Origin: Symbiodinium natans
Taxonomy: Eukaryota; Sar; Dinophyceae; Suessiales; Symbiodiniaceae
Length of the DNA stretch: 64,000 bases
Reading direction: 5' to 3'
Assembly (NCBI GenBank): GCA_905221605.1
Contig: CAJNDS010000935.1
Span: 618,368 to 682,367, forward strand
Shown: piece by piece, positions 21,431 to 32,774 of the stretch
Layout: each line of letters starts with the position of its first letter
Numbering within the stretch: the first letter of the stretch is position 1
The notes under the pieces: model-generated
Told to the model about the DNA's origin: nothing
The model's input: the letters and a program-made list of their open reading frames with translations, nothing else
The model's database searches: none
Position numbers and translations under genes: made by a program

Positions 21431-22519
21431 TCAATCTGAATCCTCGGGCTCCTTGTCGGGTGTTACAACCGTGGTGGGCGATTGCGACTCTGCAGCAGAC
21501 GAGGCGGCAGCTTGCAAGGCGGCAGCTTGTAACTCTTCCAGTCTCATCGCGAAGATGGCTTCTTTTGCCTGGAACAACTCAACATTTACCCCCAACCCTA
21601 AACCCTAAAGACAAACATGCACCCCTCAACCCCAAACCCGGTTTGGTCGGCCTTTGTGATTTCGTCTGCCTTCTGGATCCGGAGTTCAAGGATACGTTCC
21701 TTGTGAGCTTTCAGCAGCGCTGGCTGGAACGACTTTAGCTCCTTGAGGGATGCTTTAAGACTGCAAGTTGCAAGTGTTTGCATGTTTTTGCTTCCCGACC
21801 TGGCCTCGTTCTCTTTCAAGAGAAGGTCTCTCTCCTGCAGGAAAGCTAGGTTGACCTGGAGGGCGAAGCCATGCTGCTGCTCGAGGTCATGCTGCTGCTG
21901 CTGCAGGTTGTCAAACTTCTCCTCTGGGCAACAGCTTGAGGGATGTTTTAAGATTGCAAATTGCAAGAGTTTGCATGTTTTTGCTTCCCGACCTGGCCTT
22001 GCTCTCTTTCAAGAGAAGGTCATGCTGCTGCTCGAGGTCATCCTTCTGCTGCTGCAGGTTGTCAACCTTCTCCTCTGGGCAACAGCTTGAGGGATGTTTC
22101 AAGATTGCAAATTGCAAGTGTTTGCATGTTTTTGCTTCCCGACCTGGCCTTGTTCTCTTTCAAGAGAAGGTCTCTCTCCTGCACCAGAGCTAGATTGGCC
22201 TCGAGACCGAGGTTATGCTCCTGCTGCAGCTTGTCAAACTTCTCCTCTGGGCAACAGCAGGGTCCGGGCAAGTAGGGTCAACAAAAAACAACTCCCATGA
22301 ATGGACATGCCGGGCCTGCAGGTCTTTAAGCTTCTGCTTCAAGTCGTTGCACTGCAATCGCAAGTCTTTGCGCTCCCGGCCACTGGGAGTGTTCTTCTTT
22401 CTCAGGTTCTGCTCTTTTTTCCCCATTGAGCCAGTGGAATTCCTGTCCTTCAAGATTTCTCTATTGCGCCTGTACTGCTCATGTTTGGTGACCGAGTGCG
22501 TCAGTTTTTTTGGACGCAC
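21431..22519 (-). CDS. coiled-coil gene B, six exons solved, tandem exon-intron units
   Basis: Six in-frame exons, all in phase 0: 22519-22316 (68 codons), 22244-22149 (32), 22072-21998 (25), 21921-21805 (39), 21741-21652 (30) and 21568-21431 (45 plus TGA). All five introns start with GC (CAG|GCCCGG, AAG|GCCAGG and so on) and end with AG. Exons 2-4 each start EK(F/V)D(K/N)LQQ and end LLLKE(N/S)(K/E). They arose by tandem duplication together with their introns. Exon 1 contains LRKKNTPSGRERKDLR, matching KRKKETPSNEERRDLR of gene A, so A and B are paralogues. Exon 1 begins at an AG border, so the true start codon is upstream and not found. The product is a rod-like coiled coil; its role is unknown. 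Confidence 0.78.
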
Positions 22520-22705
22520 CTGTGCATAGAAGCCTTTCAGTGGAATTCCTGTCCTTTAAGATTTCTCTATCGCACCTATACTGCTCGTGTTTCGGTGACC
22601 GACTGTATGAGCCCTGCACTTGAGCCTCAACGGTTTCAGAGGGTCACATTCTGATTCGTTTCATGACTGCTGGCAGAGTGGCACTTGTGCACTGACAACA
22701 AACCC
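22490..22705. repeat. second copy of the 20.9-21.1 kb segment
   Basis: This copy overlaps the 5' end of coiled-coil gene B. Immediately next to exon 1, at about 22,536-22,605, lies another frame-broken imitation of the exon (the shared words are AGTGGAATTCCTGTCCT and GTTTCGGTGACCGA), so the exon itself has been duplicated in tandem. Confidence 0.7.
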
Positions 22706-22709
22706 CCCC

Positions 22710-23620
22710 CCCACACACACAAACCGCAAGAACAGCTCTGAAATGCATTTCTGCACTACTGTCAGCTTAGTGCCGCACAGTGTTGTTGGTGTGGAGTTCT
22801 CGAAGTGAAGCAACATGCCTTACAGCGACAAACAGGACAAAGCAAAAAGTCAACATTCACATGGCTTCACCACAGGATCAACAGTGTCTGCTCATGCCCA
22901 GAAGAACTTACCAGTATCCACCTGTTCAAGCAAACCACTAGGAAAACCCTTGCCGAGGGCAGGACTGCTGAAGAAGAACAAATCTGGGTCGTCGCAACTT
23001 GCCCAGAATGCAAGGAGAGGGGGGGTGGGGGGGGGGGGGCTGGGGTTGACAGTTTACAGTTTGGTTTGACAGCATGATCGCCCCTGTGCCCCCCTTGAGC
23101 CTGGAATGACAAATTGGGTCTTGCTCTGCTCAGGCAGCGCCTTTCGATTTTGAGCTGCACCCCTGCTCCTTGGGTTAGGGTCCAGGGTTTGTTGTTTAGG
23201 GTTTTGGGTTTCGGATTCAAGGCTGCGCCTTTCGGCACAAACCTTTTGGAGGCAGCGCCTTTCAGCACAGTGCCGACTTGCTCCTTGGGTTAGGGTTCAG
23301 GGTTTCCCTGCTGGATTACTGAGGCTTTGAAGGCACAACTATATAAGCACTGTGCTGGAACATTGAGCTGTGCAGCTTAGAGTCAATTTTTTGGGGCCGT
23401 TTTGACAATGTTTTTTATTTAAGTTTTAAAAAGCATTTTTTTTGAGAGCCCATGTTTTAGAACCATCTTTTTTTCAGCCATTTTTTCAACTCATCAAGCA
23501 GTCATCCTGACATAATGCATGCTATATACAGGTTTTTTTGGCTATTTTACATGCATGTGTTTGGTTGTGAAACCTCTGATTGGTTTTGAAACCTCTGAAT
23601 GACACGATCATGGCTTGAGT
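22710..23620. other. no supported gene; boundary to the GC-rich block
   Basis: Open frames at 22,805-23,077 end in a G-run and are not trusted. GGCAGCGCCTTTCG-type repeats with TGCTCCTTGGGTTAGGGT follow at 23,130-23,300. From 23,380 to 23,610 the DNA is T-rich, with a direct repeat TTGTGAAACCTCTGATTGG / TTTTGAAACCTCTGAATG (about 23,563-23,600). At about 23,620 composition jumps to GC-rich sequence homologous to the Helitron protein. Confidence 0.5.
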
Positions 23621-25125
23621 GCGCGCTGGGGGCAGCCCAGGCGATGAGGAGTTCGCGTTCTTCGCGAAGGCTCTGGGCGGGGCGTTTCTCGTCACGCCCA
23701 TGGAAGTACCATCGGCGGTACCGTGCATCTACGGCCAGGGACACGTGCACTGTGAGCTAGGCTTCGTCAACAGCGTGGATGCCGCCGGACACTCTGCAGG
23801 ACATTACATTCTCTTGCGGAGCTGGGCGCCTGGCCCGAGCGCTTACGCCAGCCAGGCCATGCCCATTGCCACGGCTCGCCCAGCCTACGTTATTTCTCTG
23901 GACAACTCTGACACGGAGACGAGCCATGCCGGCTCTTCTGCCACGTGTTTTTCTTTCAACGACAATAGCAGCCCCCTCTTTGACGACGACGGTCTGGACT
24001 GCGAGCCGGAGAGTCAGGGCGAGACTGAAAGCCCCCCTGCCCGGAGGAAGGAAAATTCACTCGCAACCTTGGAACCCGGATCGCGCTCGAGGCCCACCGC
24101 AGGCAAGACACGCGGGAGCACAAGTAGCGCGCATGACTGCTTGCAGTCTGCGGACTCGGCAGACGCTCCTGTAACTGCTTCCGTAGCTTTCGGAGATACC
24201 ACACGAATCCTGAAGATCAGGCCTCAGTGGCTACACCTCATTCTAGCAGGGCAGAAAACACTGGAGATACGTGGGTCCCCATGCCCGCACGTGGGCTGGG
24301 TGACGCTGGCTGCAGCCAGAACCAGGCGCATATATGCTCGAGCTCGATTTGGCACCAGCCACCGCCTCACCGACGAAGAGAGGAGAGCCAACTCTCAGGC
24401 ACTTTCAAAGCTCTCCTACAGCCACGCTTGGGCTTGGCCCATCGAGGAACTCAAGCTGCTGCCGAGCCCTATCAGAATACCGCGATGGGTCGCCCGTGCT
24501 TCGGTGCAATGGATTACCCGAGCGTTGGGAGGCCTTCGACGCGCAACGGCTCGAATCGCAGCGTCTCCCGTCCGCCGCAGCGAACCCGCAGGCAGGGGGC
24601 GAGCCTCCGGCTAACATAAGAACCACTCACGCTCTGCCTCGCATTTTCTACGCAGAATGCCCGAGCATGGTTGCGCCCCTGAGAACTGAGGCCGTGTGGC
24701 CCCGGATCCGACCGCAGGCAGCCTTCGGGAGCCTGAGAACGACGTTGGCGACGCCGTGCCTGACATACGCAGAGTGTCCGCCAAGGAAGCGGGGTCAAGC
24801 GGAGATGTGCTCTGGCACCGATGAACCGTGCGTGTTCAGCGCGCGACACCCTGGCCTGCCAGCGCGGCGTCCGCGGGAGTCGCCTCGCTGTACTTTCTGC
24901 AACGAGCCGGCCCTGGCAAACCTTGCCTCTACACCTTCTGGACGCGGCAAATTGACCCGCGCATTGAAGGCGTTCCGACTTGCAACTGACGAGAGGACCT
25001 ACCATCGGGCCCTGGAGCGCCTACGTCGGGCGGCCCCTGCTCAGGCTGAGCAGATTTGTGCGCGCGCAGCCCTGAAGAAGCGGAGACGGCCACAGCCTGG
25101 TCTGGAGGGGAACGGCCGTCCGTGA
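23620..25125 (+). pseudogene. truncated, frameshifted copy of the Helitron OTU-ASCH region
   Basis: The sequence parallels the N-terminal part of the protein at 25,451. GDEEFAFFAKALGGAFLVTP matches GDEEFAFYTRALGGAFLLTP. SAGHYILLRSW matches SSGHYVLLRSW. RILKIRPQWLHLILAGQKTL matches the ASCH start. After WITR a small indel near 24,520 moves the frame, and RWEAFD and a cysteine block (CVFSARHPG, CTFC) continue in the next frame to TGA 25,123-25,125. The 5' end is cut, so the part with the OTU catalytic cysteine is absent, and there is no Rep or helicase region. It is a decayed solo copy, or the remains of an older element into which, or beside which, the intact one landed. Confidence 0.85.
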
Positions 25126-25450
25126 GCTGACCCATCCATCACGCCATGCCGGAGCACTACAGTTTCACCCCCCACCTTGTTAAGAATTCAGTGCATTTCA
25201 GCGCATGTCTATATTCCATGCGCACTAGAGACGACTTCCTTCACCGGCCCGTGCGCGCGAGGCAAACAAGTCTGCTCTGCGCGCAGTCACAGCATTCGGG
25301 AGAGAGGGGAGTAGATAGATAGATGGATACATAGAGAGAGAGAGAGAGAGCACACAGCGTATAACCCAATATTAAGTATAGCTAAATATATGTCCATCTT
25401 ATATATATATATATACATGCATGTTTCAGTCTGATTGTTCCTAAATTCGC
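25126..25450. other. spacer with microsatellites before the Helitron protein
   Basis: Contains a TAGATAGATAGATGGATAC stretch (25,310-25,332), (AG)n at about 25,333-25,350 and (AT)n at 25,401-25,414. No Helitron 5' TC terminus could be fixed by eye. A promoter is expected here but nothing diagnostic is visible. Confidence 0.5.
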
Positions 25451-28400
25451 ATGTCCGTACCGATAACTGACAGCTCAAGCCTAGCAGGGGTGTGCAGACC
25501 CTTACCTTTTCTCATGGCCTTGGCACTTGCTGCAGCGGCTGCAGATGCGCCGGGCGCGCTCCTGCCACATATGCGCCTGCCCCCTGCGGCGGCAGAAACC
25601 ATGGAGGTCGCCGGGCCCTGCCGCTGGTCCGGACCGCCCCTGAACAGTCCACCTGACGGCTACTGCTTTCTGTATGCTTGGCTGGCTTCTCTCGAGCCCG
25701 AGAGATGGCAAGCTGTCGCGAAAGACAGCATGGGTTTCATCGTGGACGCCGAAGAAGAAGGGATCTGGAAGGCAAAGGCCCGCAGCCTTCTGGACAAAGT
25801 CTTGGCTTTGATGGAGAGCGAAGGTGCACACGACATGGCGGGAAGTCTTCGACGCGGCGCCTATCCCGGGGACGAAGAATTCGCCTTTTACACGCGAGCC
25901 TTAGGCGGGGCCTTCCTTCTGACTCCACTAAGCGAAGATAAGGCCTTTCCTGTGATTCATGGGGAGGGCCCTGTGCACTGCGAGCTTGGCTTCGTGTATA
26001 GTACTGATGGAGCCGGCTACTCTTCTGGCCATTACGTGCTGCTGCGAAGCTGGGCGCCCGACCAGAAGATTGCACAGCCAGCCGCCAGGATGTCGCTGTC
26101 GGACTCGGACTCGGACTCCAACGCAAAGCTTCATTGCCCTCCGGAGAGAGCTGGGGCCCCACCCCTCGCTGATGACGCCGCCAGTGAGACGGATGACGAC
26201 GCAGCCTGTCACACAGACGAGGGCGACAAGTACGTCTCCGAACATCCCAGCAGCAAACTTGACGACAACGCAGATAATGCCCAGGACGGCGAAGCGTCCA
26301 GGTGTGCCGACGCGGAGGGCGGGTCCACGGCCAAGCTCCAGACCACAGTGGCTGCTGCTTGCTGTGATTCCCAGCTAAAGGAAACTCCCAACAGTGACGC
26401 GCGCAGCGGCAGCGGCCTTCTGGACGGCGCAGGCGATGCCCGGGACGGCGAAGCGTCCAGGTGTGCCGATGCGGAGGGCGGGTCCCCGGCCAAGCACCAG
26501 ACCGCCGTGGCTGCTGCTTCTGGCGCGGCGCCCTCCAGCTGTGATTCCCATCTAGAAGAAACTTCACCAACGCCGACAGACAAGCGAGGCAAGCAGCTGC
26601 AGACGAGCACGTGGGCCACGGCTGCGATGGCATTTGGACGCACGAGCAGGATTCTGAAAATTAGACCCAAGTGGCTTGGACGCATCCTGTCCGGCGAGAA
26701 AACGATAGAGATACGCGGAGAGGCCTGTCCGCACGAAGGTTGGGTGACGCTTGCAGAGGTCAAGACACGAAGAATCCTAGCAAGGGCTCGAATTGGACGG
26801 AGCCGCCGCTTGACAGAAACAGACAGGCACGAGAACCACGAAGCGCTCCGAGAAATTTCGTACCCAGCGCCGTGGGCGTGGCCACTGGAGGAAGTCGAGG
26901 TCCTGCCTGCCCCGATCAGCATTCCCAGCTGGGTGGCGAAAGGCTCCGTGCGATGGATTACTCGCGAGAGGTGGGAGGCTTTCGACCGCGACCCGGGCCT
27001 CGAGGCGGCTCCATTCACCCCAACTGCATGGGCTGCGCGGCAATCGAAGAGGCGATCGGCCGAACAGGGCTGCGAGGATGCAGCCCCTCAGAAGAAGCCC
27101 AAGCAGACAATGGCGCGGAAACGCTACGCGGCCGAGCTCTGCTCCACGCAGTCATGCATCTTCAACCCGCAGCGCCCGGGCTCGGCAGCGCGGAGGCCAC
27201 GCCTGGCCAGCGCGTGCGCGTTTTGCAGCAAGGCGACGATGCAGACTGCGGCCGGTACGCCAGCCGGGCGAGGTCGTCTGACCAAAGCTCTCAAAGCATT
27301 CCGCACCTGCAGCAACGGCACTGTGCACGAGAGAGCCCTGAAGCGTCTCCGGCACTGGGCACCTGCCCACGCTGCGCGAATAGAGAAATCGGCTAGCGCG
27401 CCTAAACGCCACAAGCCTGTCGAGGGGGGCCAGTGTGCCAGTGACAGTGCAACGTGGGAAAGCTGCAAAGCTCGCCGCAGGCACGTTGCGGCACCTCCCG
27501 ATGGCCCGGCCAAGAAGGTCTATCGTTCCGCAGTCCTGGCGGATCAGCGCTACGCGAAGAAGCGATTCTACCCAGATGCACCACGGCGCGCCCGAGCGTC
27601 AGGGTCGGAACTGCTCGCACCCGTCGACAACGACTGCGACCTCCCACCGGCGAGCCGCTCCGATGTTTCCATCGGCCTGCAGCGCTGGTGCACAGAGGGG
27701 GCCTGGGGAATGTGTACAAGCTGTCAGATGCTGCAGATGCGCCCGCTGCGACCTAGAGACCTGCAAGCAGAGGAACACAAGCCCGAGGTTCCTCGTTCCA
27801 GCTGCCGCCGCTGCGGCGCGAAACATCCGCACGTGGTGCCGCGCCCAGAGGACGTGCCGCTGCCATTGCGCGAGCTGCCCCACGACGTCGTCCAGGCACT
27901 TCGCCCTTTGACGATCGACGTGGGGCCGGTCACCCGCGCGGACAACGGCTATCGCAAAAAGGTTCGCATGACGACCTTTTCCTGGGGGCTGGAGAAGGTC
28001 GACGTGAAAGTCGAGAAACTACCTAAGGAGTCACGACGCCTCGCGCGTGCTGCGCTGAAGTTTCTGCGTCGGTCGTCGGACAGTCTGTATGGGCATTTTT
28101 ACGATCGCCACTGCTCCTTCTTGGACCAGAACGCTTCTGGGCCCACCCCGGAGGTGGCTCGCAGACCACTCCAGTTCATTGAGGAGCCTGGCCTCGAGAA
28201 CGCTCTCTGGCCGCACTTGTATTGGGATGCTAATATGTGCGAGTCTTACGAGCGCCTCAATCGGCGCCGCTTCCGGCAGCTAGCCGCCACCGAAGATCCG
28301 CAGGGCCAGGCCGAGACTAGCGATGCCGACGAGGCAGAAGATGTCGACGATCGCCGTCACAGCATCAAGCGTTCCTTCCTCTGCAAACTGCTCAGTCCCC

Positions 28401-31324
28401 TCCTTGGGTATGGATCCGACTTCGAGCTTCTGCAGTTCGTGTATGACCTGCATCTGTGGACGGATCTGGGAAGCAAGCGCAACGTGGCGGACGGAACCGC
28501 CATGCGGATCATGATGCGCGGACACCCGATGTCTCCGCTCTACTGGAAAGATGTGAAGAACGGCCTGCATGACCTCGTCCGCCAGATAGGCTACCCTCAC
28601 CTGTATTGGACGCTGGCACCTTACGAGCGCAGCTTTCCGTACCACGCTTACTTGCTCGACGAGATGCAGAAGCTGCTGCGCGAGCGAATGCGACTGCCTG
28701 CCTTCGAGTGTCTGCACCTCACGCACACGATGCTGCAGGTAACTCGCAGTCTTCTGGCCGGGCGCGGAAGGCATCGCGGCACGGGCTGGACTCGGCATCT
28801 GCTGGGGAAGGGGCAAGGACTAGACGGCGTGCATTTCTTTACGCGCATCGAGTTCCAGGATGGATCCAAGAAAGCCGGTACACAGCAGTATCACGGCTCG
28901 GGCCGTCCACATGTGCACGCACTGTTCTGGCTGCGAGATCCTGCGGCAGTTGACCTGGGGTCAATCGCAGCAGCAACTGAAAATCTCCCAGAAGCCGAGA
29001 ACGATCTCGCCGCATTCGTTCGAGGCTCGCAGCGTGATGATGCCGGCGAGAGCCGCTGGCCGGTGCATGACGGTCCGCCGCAGTTTGACCCCGTCACGGG
29101 TGGCTGGACCCTTCCTCACACGCCGGACGACGCCGACCAGGGCGTTCGCGGGTACTTCCTCGACATCATGGACGCTCTGCGCTGCCATCAGGACTTACAG
29201 TGCAGACAGGGACGTGGTCTCTTGCTGGCGTACGTGGCCAAGTATGTGGCCAAATGGTCCGACTCCTCGTACGACGAGTGGATGTCGGACGCGAGCAGCG
29301 TCACGAGCCTGTGTCGGAAGATACTATTCGAGTATCACCCGCTCGAGCCTGAGATGGTCCTGCAGCTGACGCAAGGTTTGCGTCAGTGGGAGTTTGGAAC
29401 TGTCCAGACTGGTCGCCGGTCCGTACGTGCGCCGCATCCCTGGGACGAATCAGCTCAGCAGCCCTTGTTCGTACAAAAATACATGGACTGCGCCTGGCGT
29501 GGGGAGACCATGTCCCTGCTGGAGTATCTGCGTAAAAGTGGGCCGCACGGTGAGATCGCTGCATGGCTGCGGCAGCGACACGAGGAGGCGCAGAATGCTG
29601 GCACGCAGGTGGACCTGGAAGAATTCGTGCGAGGGTACATGATGCGTGGAGAGCAAGTCGTGGCAGTCGATTATTTGTGGCGGCTGAATGACCGCTTCTT
29701 CGGTCAATGGTGCATGATGCACCTGCCTTTTCGATCCTTGGAAATCTTCCGGACCGTCCGGGGTGTAGACAGTGTTCCGGATCGTTATCGTGGGTTTGCC
29801 ACGGCTCTTCTGCTCACAGACAATGCCGATGGTCCACATCGGGGGCACTGGCGTGATCTGGGTAACTTGGTCCGGGACATGCAGTTGGAGGGGCACACGG
29901 ACGCAATTATCCGGGACACACGGCTGTTTTTGGAGGCTGTCACAGTCGCTGTGAACGCATACATCGACGGCCGCATCGACAAGACGGAGGAAGACAGTGT
30001 GGGCAAGCCTGTGGAGCAAGCTCGCCTTGGCCTGTTCGAAGGCCAGCAGCTGCTGTTTTTCAACGCCATACAGGAGCGAGTGACTCGCTCCCTGCAAGCA
30101 CAGCAAGCGACGGACGACACAGACGTTGAACGCATCTTCTCGCAGCTCCGGGATCTGCAAAACCGGCCCTTGATTTGCTCCGGCAGGCCGGGCACGGGGA
30201 AGACGACGGTGGCCTTGGAATGTGCACAGTGTGCACTGGCCGATGGCGCGGCAGTGCTGGTGACCTGTCCCACAGCTCGGATGGCAGGCCGCGTGCGCCA
30301 GCGGCTTGGCGACCACGCCAATTTGGTTGTCGACACGGCTGCAGCCGCGTTTCAATTTCATCTGCCTGAGCAGGAGGCGGCGTACGTCTTGTGCGGATAC
30401 ACGCTGGTAATTGTCGACGAATACTCGCAACTCGGTCTGGAAGACTTTGAGCGCGTTCTCCGGCTGTGGAGCATGGCGGACCGTGTTCCTGCGATGGTTT
30501 TCCTCGGAGATAAGTACCAGCTGCCGGGCGTGGCACCACAGCGGCCGTGGGAAAGCACGGCCTGGAAGTCGTGTCAAAGGATGGAGCTTGCCAAAATCTA
30601 TCGCAGTCATGACCCTGCTTTTCTGCAAACGCTGGCTTTGCTGCGATCCAGCATGCCAACGAAGACAGAGGTGAATAAAATCTGCCGCGGCCATAAGGCC
30701 TGGTCGGGCAAAGAGCCCACTGTGGAAGACATGGAGCGACTCCTTCACGAGTATCCCACGGCCACATATGTTGCGGCCACAAGGAGTGGGGTCGCTTTGA
30801 TCAACAAGCTCGCCCTGGCAGCTTTGTACCCTGGCGTCAGCCCCGCAGCCGTGCTGCCCGGCGCTTATGAGGACAACCCGGAAAATTTCAACAACAGTTC
30901 CTTGCGCCTCGACCGACAGCCTGCGCCTACCGATGTGGAGATTTACTTGGGCGCTCGCATCTACCTCACACGGAATGTTCGGAAGACGGATGACTTTGTC
31001 AATGGCATGGGCTGTACTGTTCTGGAGTACGAGGCGGCCACCCGAGTGCTGTGGGTGCGAACGGACACCGGAAAGCGACTGCCCGTCACCCCCTGGCATG
31101 ATCCGGAATTTGCAGGGCTGGTCTACTATCCACTTCGCTTGGGCTACTGCAGCACCATCGCAAAAGTGCAAGGCGACGAATTCTCTTTCATCATTATCTA
31201 CTTGGACGTGCCAAACTTGCCGGCAGTAGGCTACACTGCGCTGAGCCGGGTGAAAGATGCTCAATCCTATCTTCTGGGCGGCGTGCTTACCCCGGAGCAT
31301 TTCACCCCTGTAACACTGCGATGA
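25451..31324 (+). mobile_element. Helitron-type Rep/helicase with OTU-like and ASCH domains
   Basis: One uninterrupted 1,957-codon frame, with the ATG at 25451 and TGA at 31322. OTU-like protease: PPDGYCF near residue 70 (putative catalytic Cys) and GHYVLLRSW near 193 (His). ASCH domain at about 396-515 (ILKIRPKWLGRILSGEKTIE), a PUA-like fold thought to bind RNA. Cysteine pairs near 560-600 and 755-800 may bind zinc. The HUH Rep nuclease has GRPHVHALFW with His1154 and His1156, and AYVAKYVAKW with tyrosines 1261 and 1265, the two-tyrosine arrangement of Helitrons. The PIF1-type helicase has GRPGTGKT at 1578-1585, IVDEYSQL with Asp1656 and Glu1657, GDKYQLPG, and VQGDEFS and YTALSRV near the end. 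All signature residues are present, so the protein may be functional. OTU domains are known in some Helitrons; an ASCH fusion is not known to me. Confidence 0.92.
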
Positions 31325-31587
31325 ACCTATAGTGGCATGGGCGGCACTGTCAGATGCTCGTCACCGGCGCTGCTTAGGGATGACTTCTCGCTCGCGGCGA
31401 AGCCTGCGAGCGTGTCTCGCCGACTTGCGGATTTGTACGGCGCGAGGAAAATCAAATCTGCATTGCTTGCGTGCTCCATTGTACTTTGAATGTTATGGCA
31501 GGGACGGCTCTTCAGAGAGAGCGGGAAAGACAGGAGAGGGAGACAGAGAGAGAGAAGGAGAGAGGGAGAGAAAGAGATGGGCGATGG

Positions 31588-31644
<57 letters not shown>

Positions 31645-31790
31645 AAGTGCGTGTGACAAAGAGAAACTCAGTCTGTGTGGTTCGATCGGCATGGTTACCT
31701 CGTTTGGCTCACAGAGGCTCCAGTCGGGCGTCTTAGCAGTAGCCGAGGTAGCCAATTGCAAGATGAGCAGCAGACACGTCCATCTGTACT
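31325..31790. repeat. 3' flank with (GA)n microsatellite
   Basis: After the Helitron stop there is a GAGAGA-rich stretch (about 31,516-31,645, purest at 31,591-31,640). No terminal hairpin plus CTRR end, as expected for a Helitron 3' end, was recognised with confidence. Confidence 0.7.
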
Positions 31791-31794
31791 TGCC

Positions 31795-32260
31795 TGCGCC
31801 CCGCCGGGTTGCCACCAGGGTTAGCCTCCGCAACGGTTGCCCCCGCCAGGGTTGGCCTTGCCAGGGTTGCCTTGCCCCCGTTGCCCCCGCCAGCGTTGCC
31901 CCCGCCTGGGTTGCCCCCGCCATTGCCTGCTTCCTGGCCAGAAAAACGAGGCAACATTTCGGCACAGCTACCCAGCCCTGGCCTGCTTCTTGATGTGTTC
32001 AACACTTCCCCGCCAGGGTTGCCCCCGCCAGGGTTACCCCCACAGCGTTGCCCCTCAGGTCACGTATACTCAGGAATTGTGTGTGACGGCCCAGCCATCT
32101 TATGAAGGAAACATAGGCCTCCTTTCGTCTCGAAGTGCCATGTGACCCCAGATGCTTCTTCGTCCCTCTCTATGAAGGGCCCTGCCAAAGTTCTCTGTAA
32201 GTTGCCCTCGCCAGGGTTGCCGCCGCCAGGGTTGCCCCCGCCAGGGTTGGTTGCTACTCG
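31795..32260. repeat. GTTGCCCCCGCCAGG minisatellite field, left
   Basis: Around fifteen units related to GTTGCCCCCGCCAGG lie at 31,806-31,925, 32,011-32,055 and 32,200-32,250. Between them, 32,152-32,196 (GATGCTTCTTCGTCCCTCTCTATGAAGGG, then CCTGCCAAAG) matches 37,997-38,049 in the right-hand field. Confidence 0.85.
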
Positions 32261-32774
32261 GGAAGTACCGGAAGCCGAAATGTCTGTTTCTGTTGCTCTC
32301 TCTCTCTTGCCCAACACTCTCGCCCTCCCTCCCTCTCCCTCATCCTCTCCTCCTGGCTTCCGAGCTCTCGACTGGCCGTTGCTCAGGCTGTTGCGAGCTT
32401 ATGGCCAGCGCAAGAAAACAAAGGACGGTGACTGACTTGACAACCGCACTTGAGTCTGCTGAGGTGGGACTCCCTGTTCCCCCGGCCTCTCCGTGTCGCT
32501 GCAGCGCTCTTTCCAGGACACAGCTCTGGTCGAAGAACCGCCTGCACGCATATGCATCTTCTGCATGCTCATGTGACTTGCAGCTGTTCGTGCTGGCAGC
32601 ATGCACTCATCAACCTGTGGTTTGCTGGTTTTCGTGTTCAAGGCTTGGCGAGGCTGCAGTCAGAACATTGTGCTGTCGTGTCGGGGCACAGACCTCCAGT
32701 TGCCCCATGTGGCGTCACATGTTTTGCGCAGTCTGAGCTTTGAAGTGCAGGCCTAGGCTCCGAGCAGGCATGTC
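32261..32774. other. region without a supported gene
   Basis: It contains a CTCTCTCTCTTGCCC and CCCTCCCTCTCCCTC pyrimidine tract (32,295-32,345) and otherwise ordinary sequence. Open frames here carry no recognisable feature. Confidence 0.4.

Noticed and set aside
29450-31300. A 616-codon minus-strand frame opposite the Helitron helicase.
   Set aside because: It is the mirror of a GC-rich coding strand. The plus-strand frame has all conserved helicase residues.
31795-32145. Long open frames across the GTTGCCCCCGCCAGG units.
   Set aside because: They are open in several frames and on both strands because the unit length is a multiple of three. There is no sign of protein selection.
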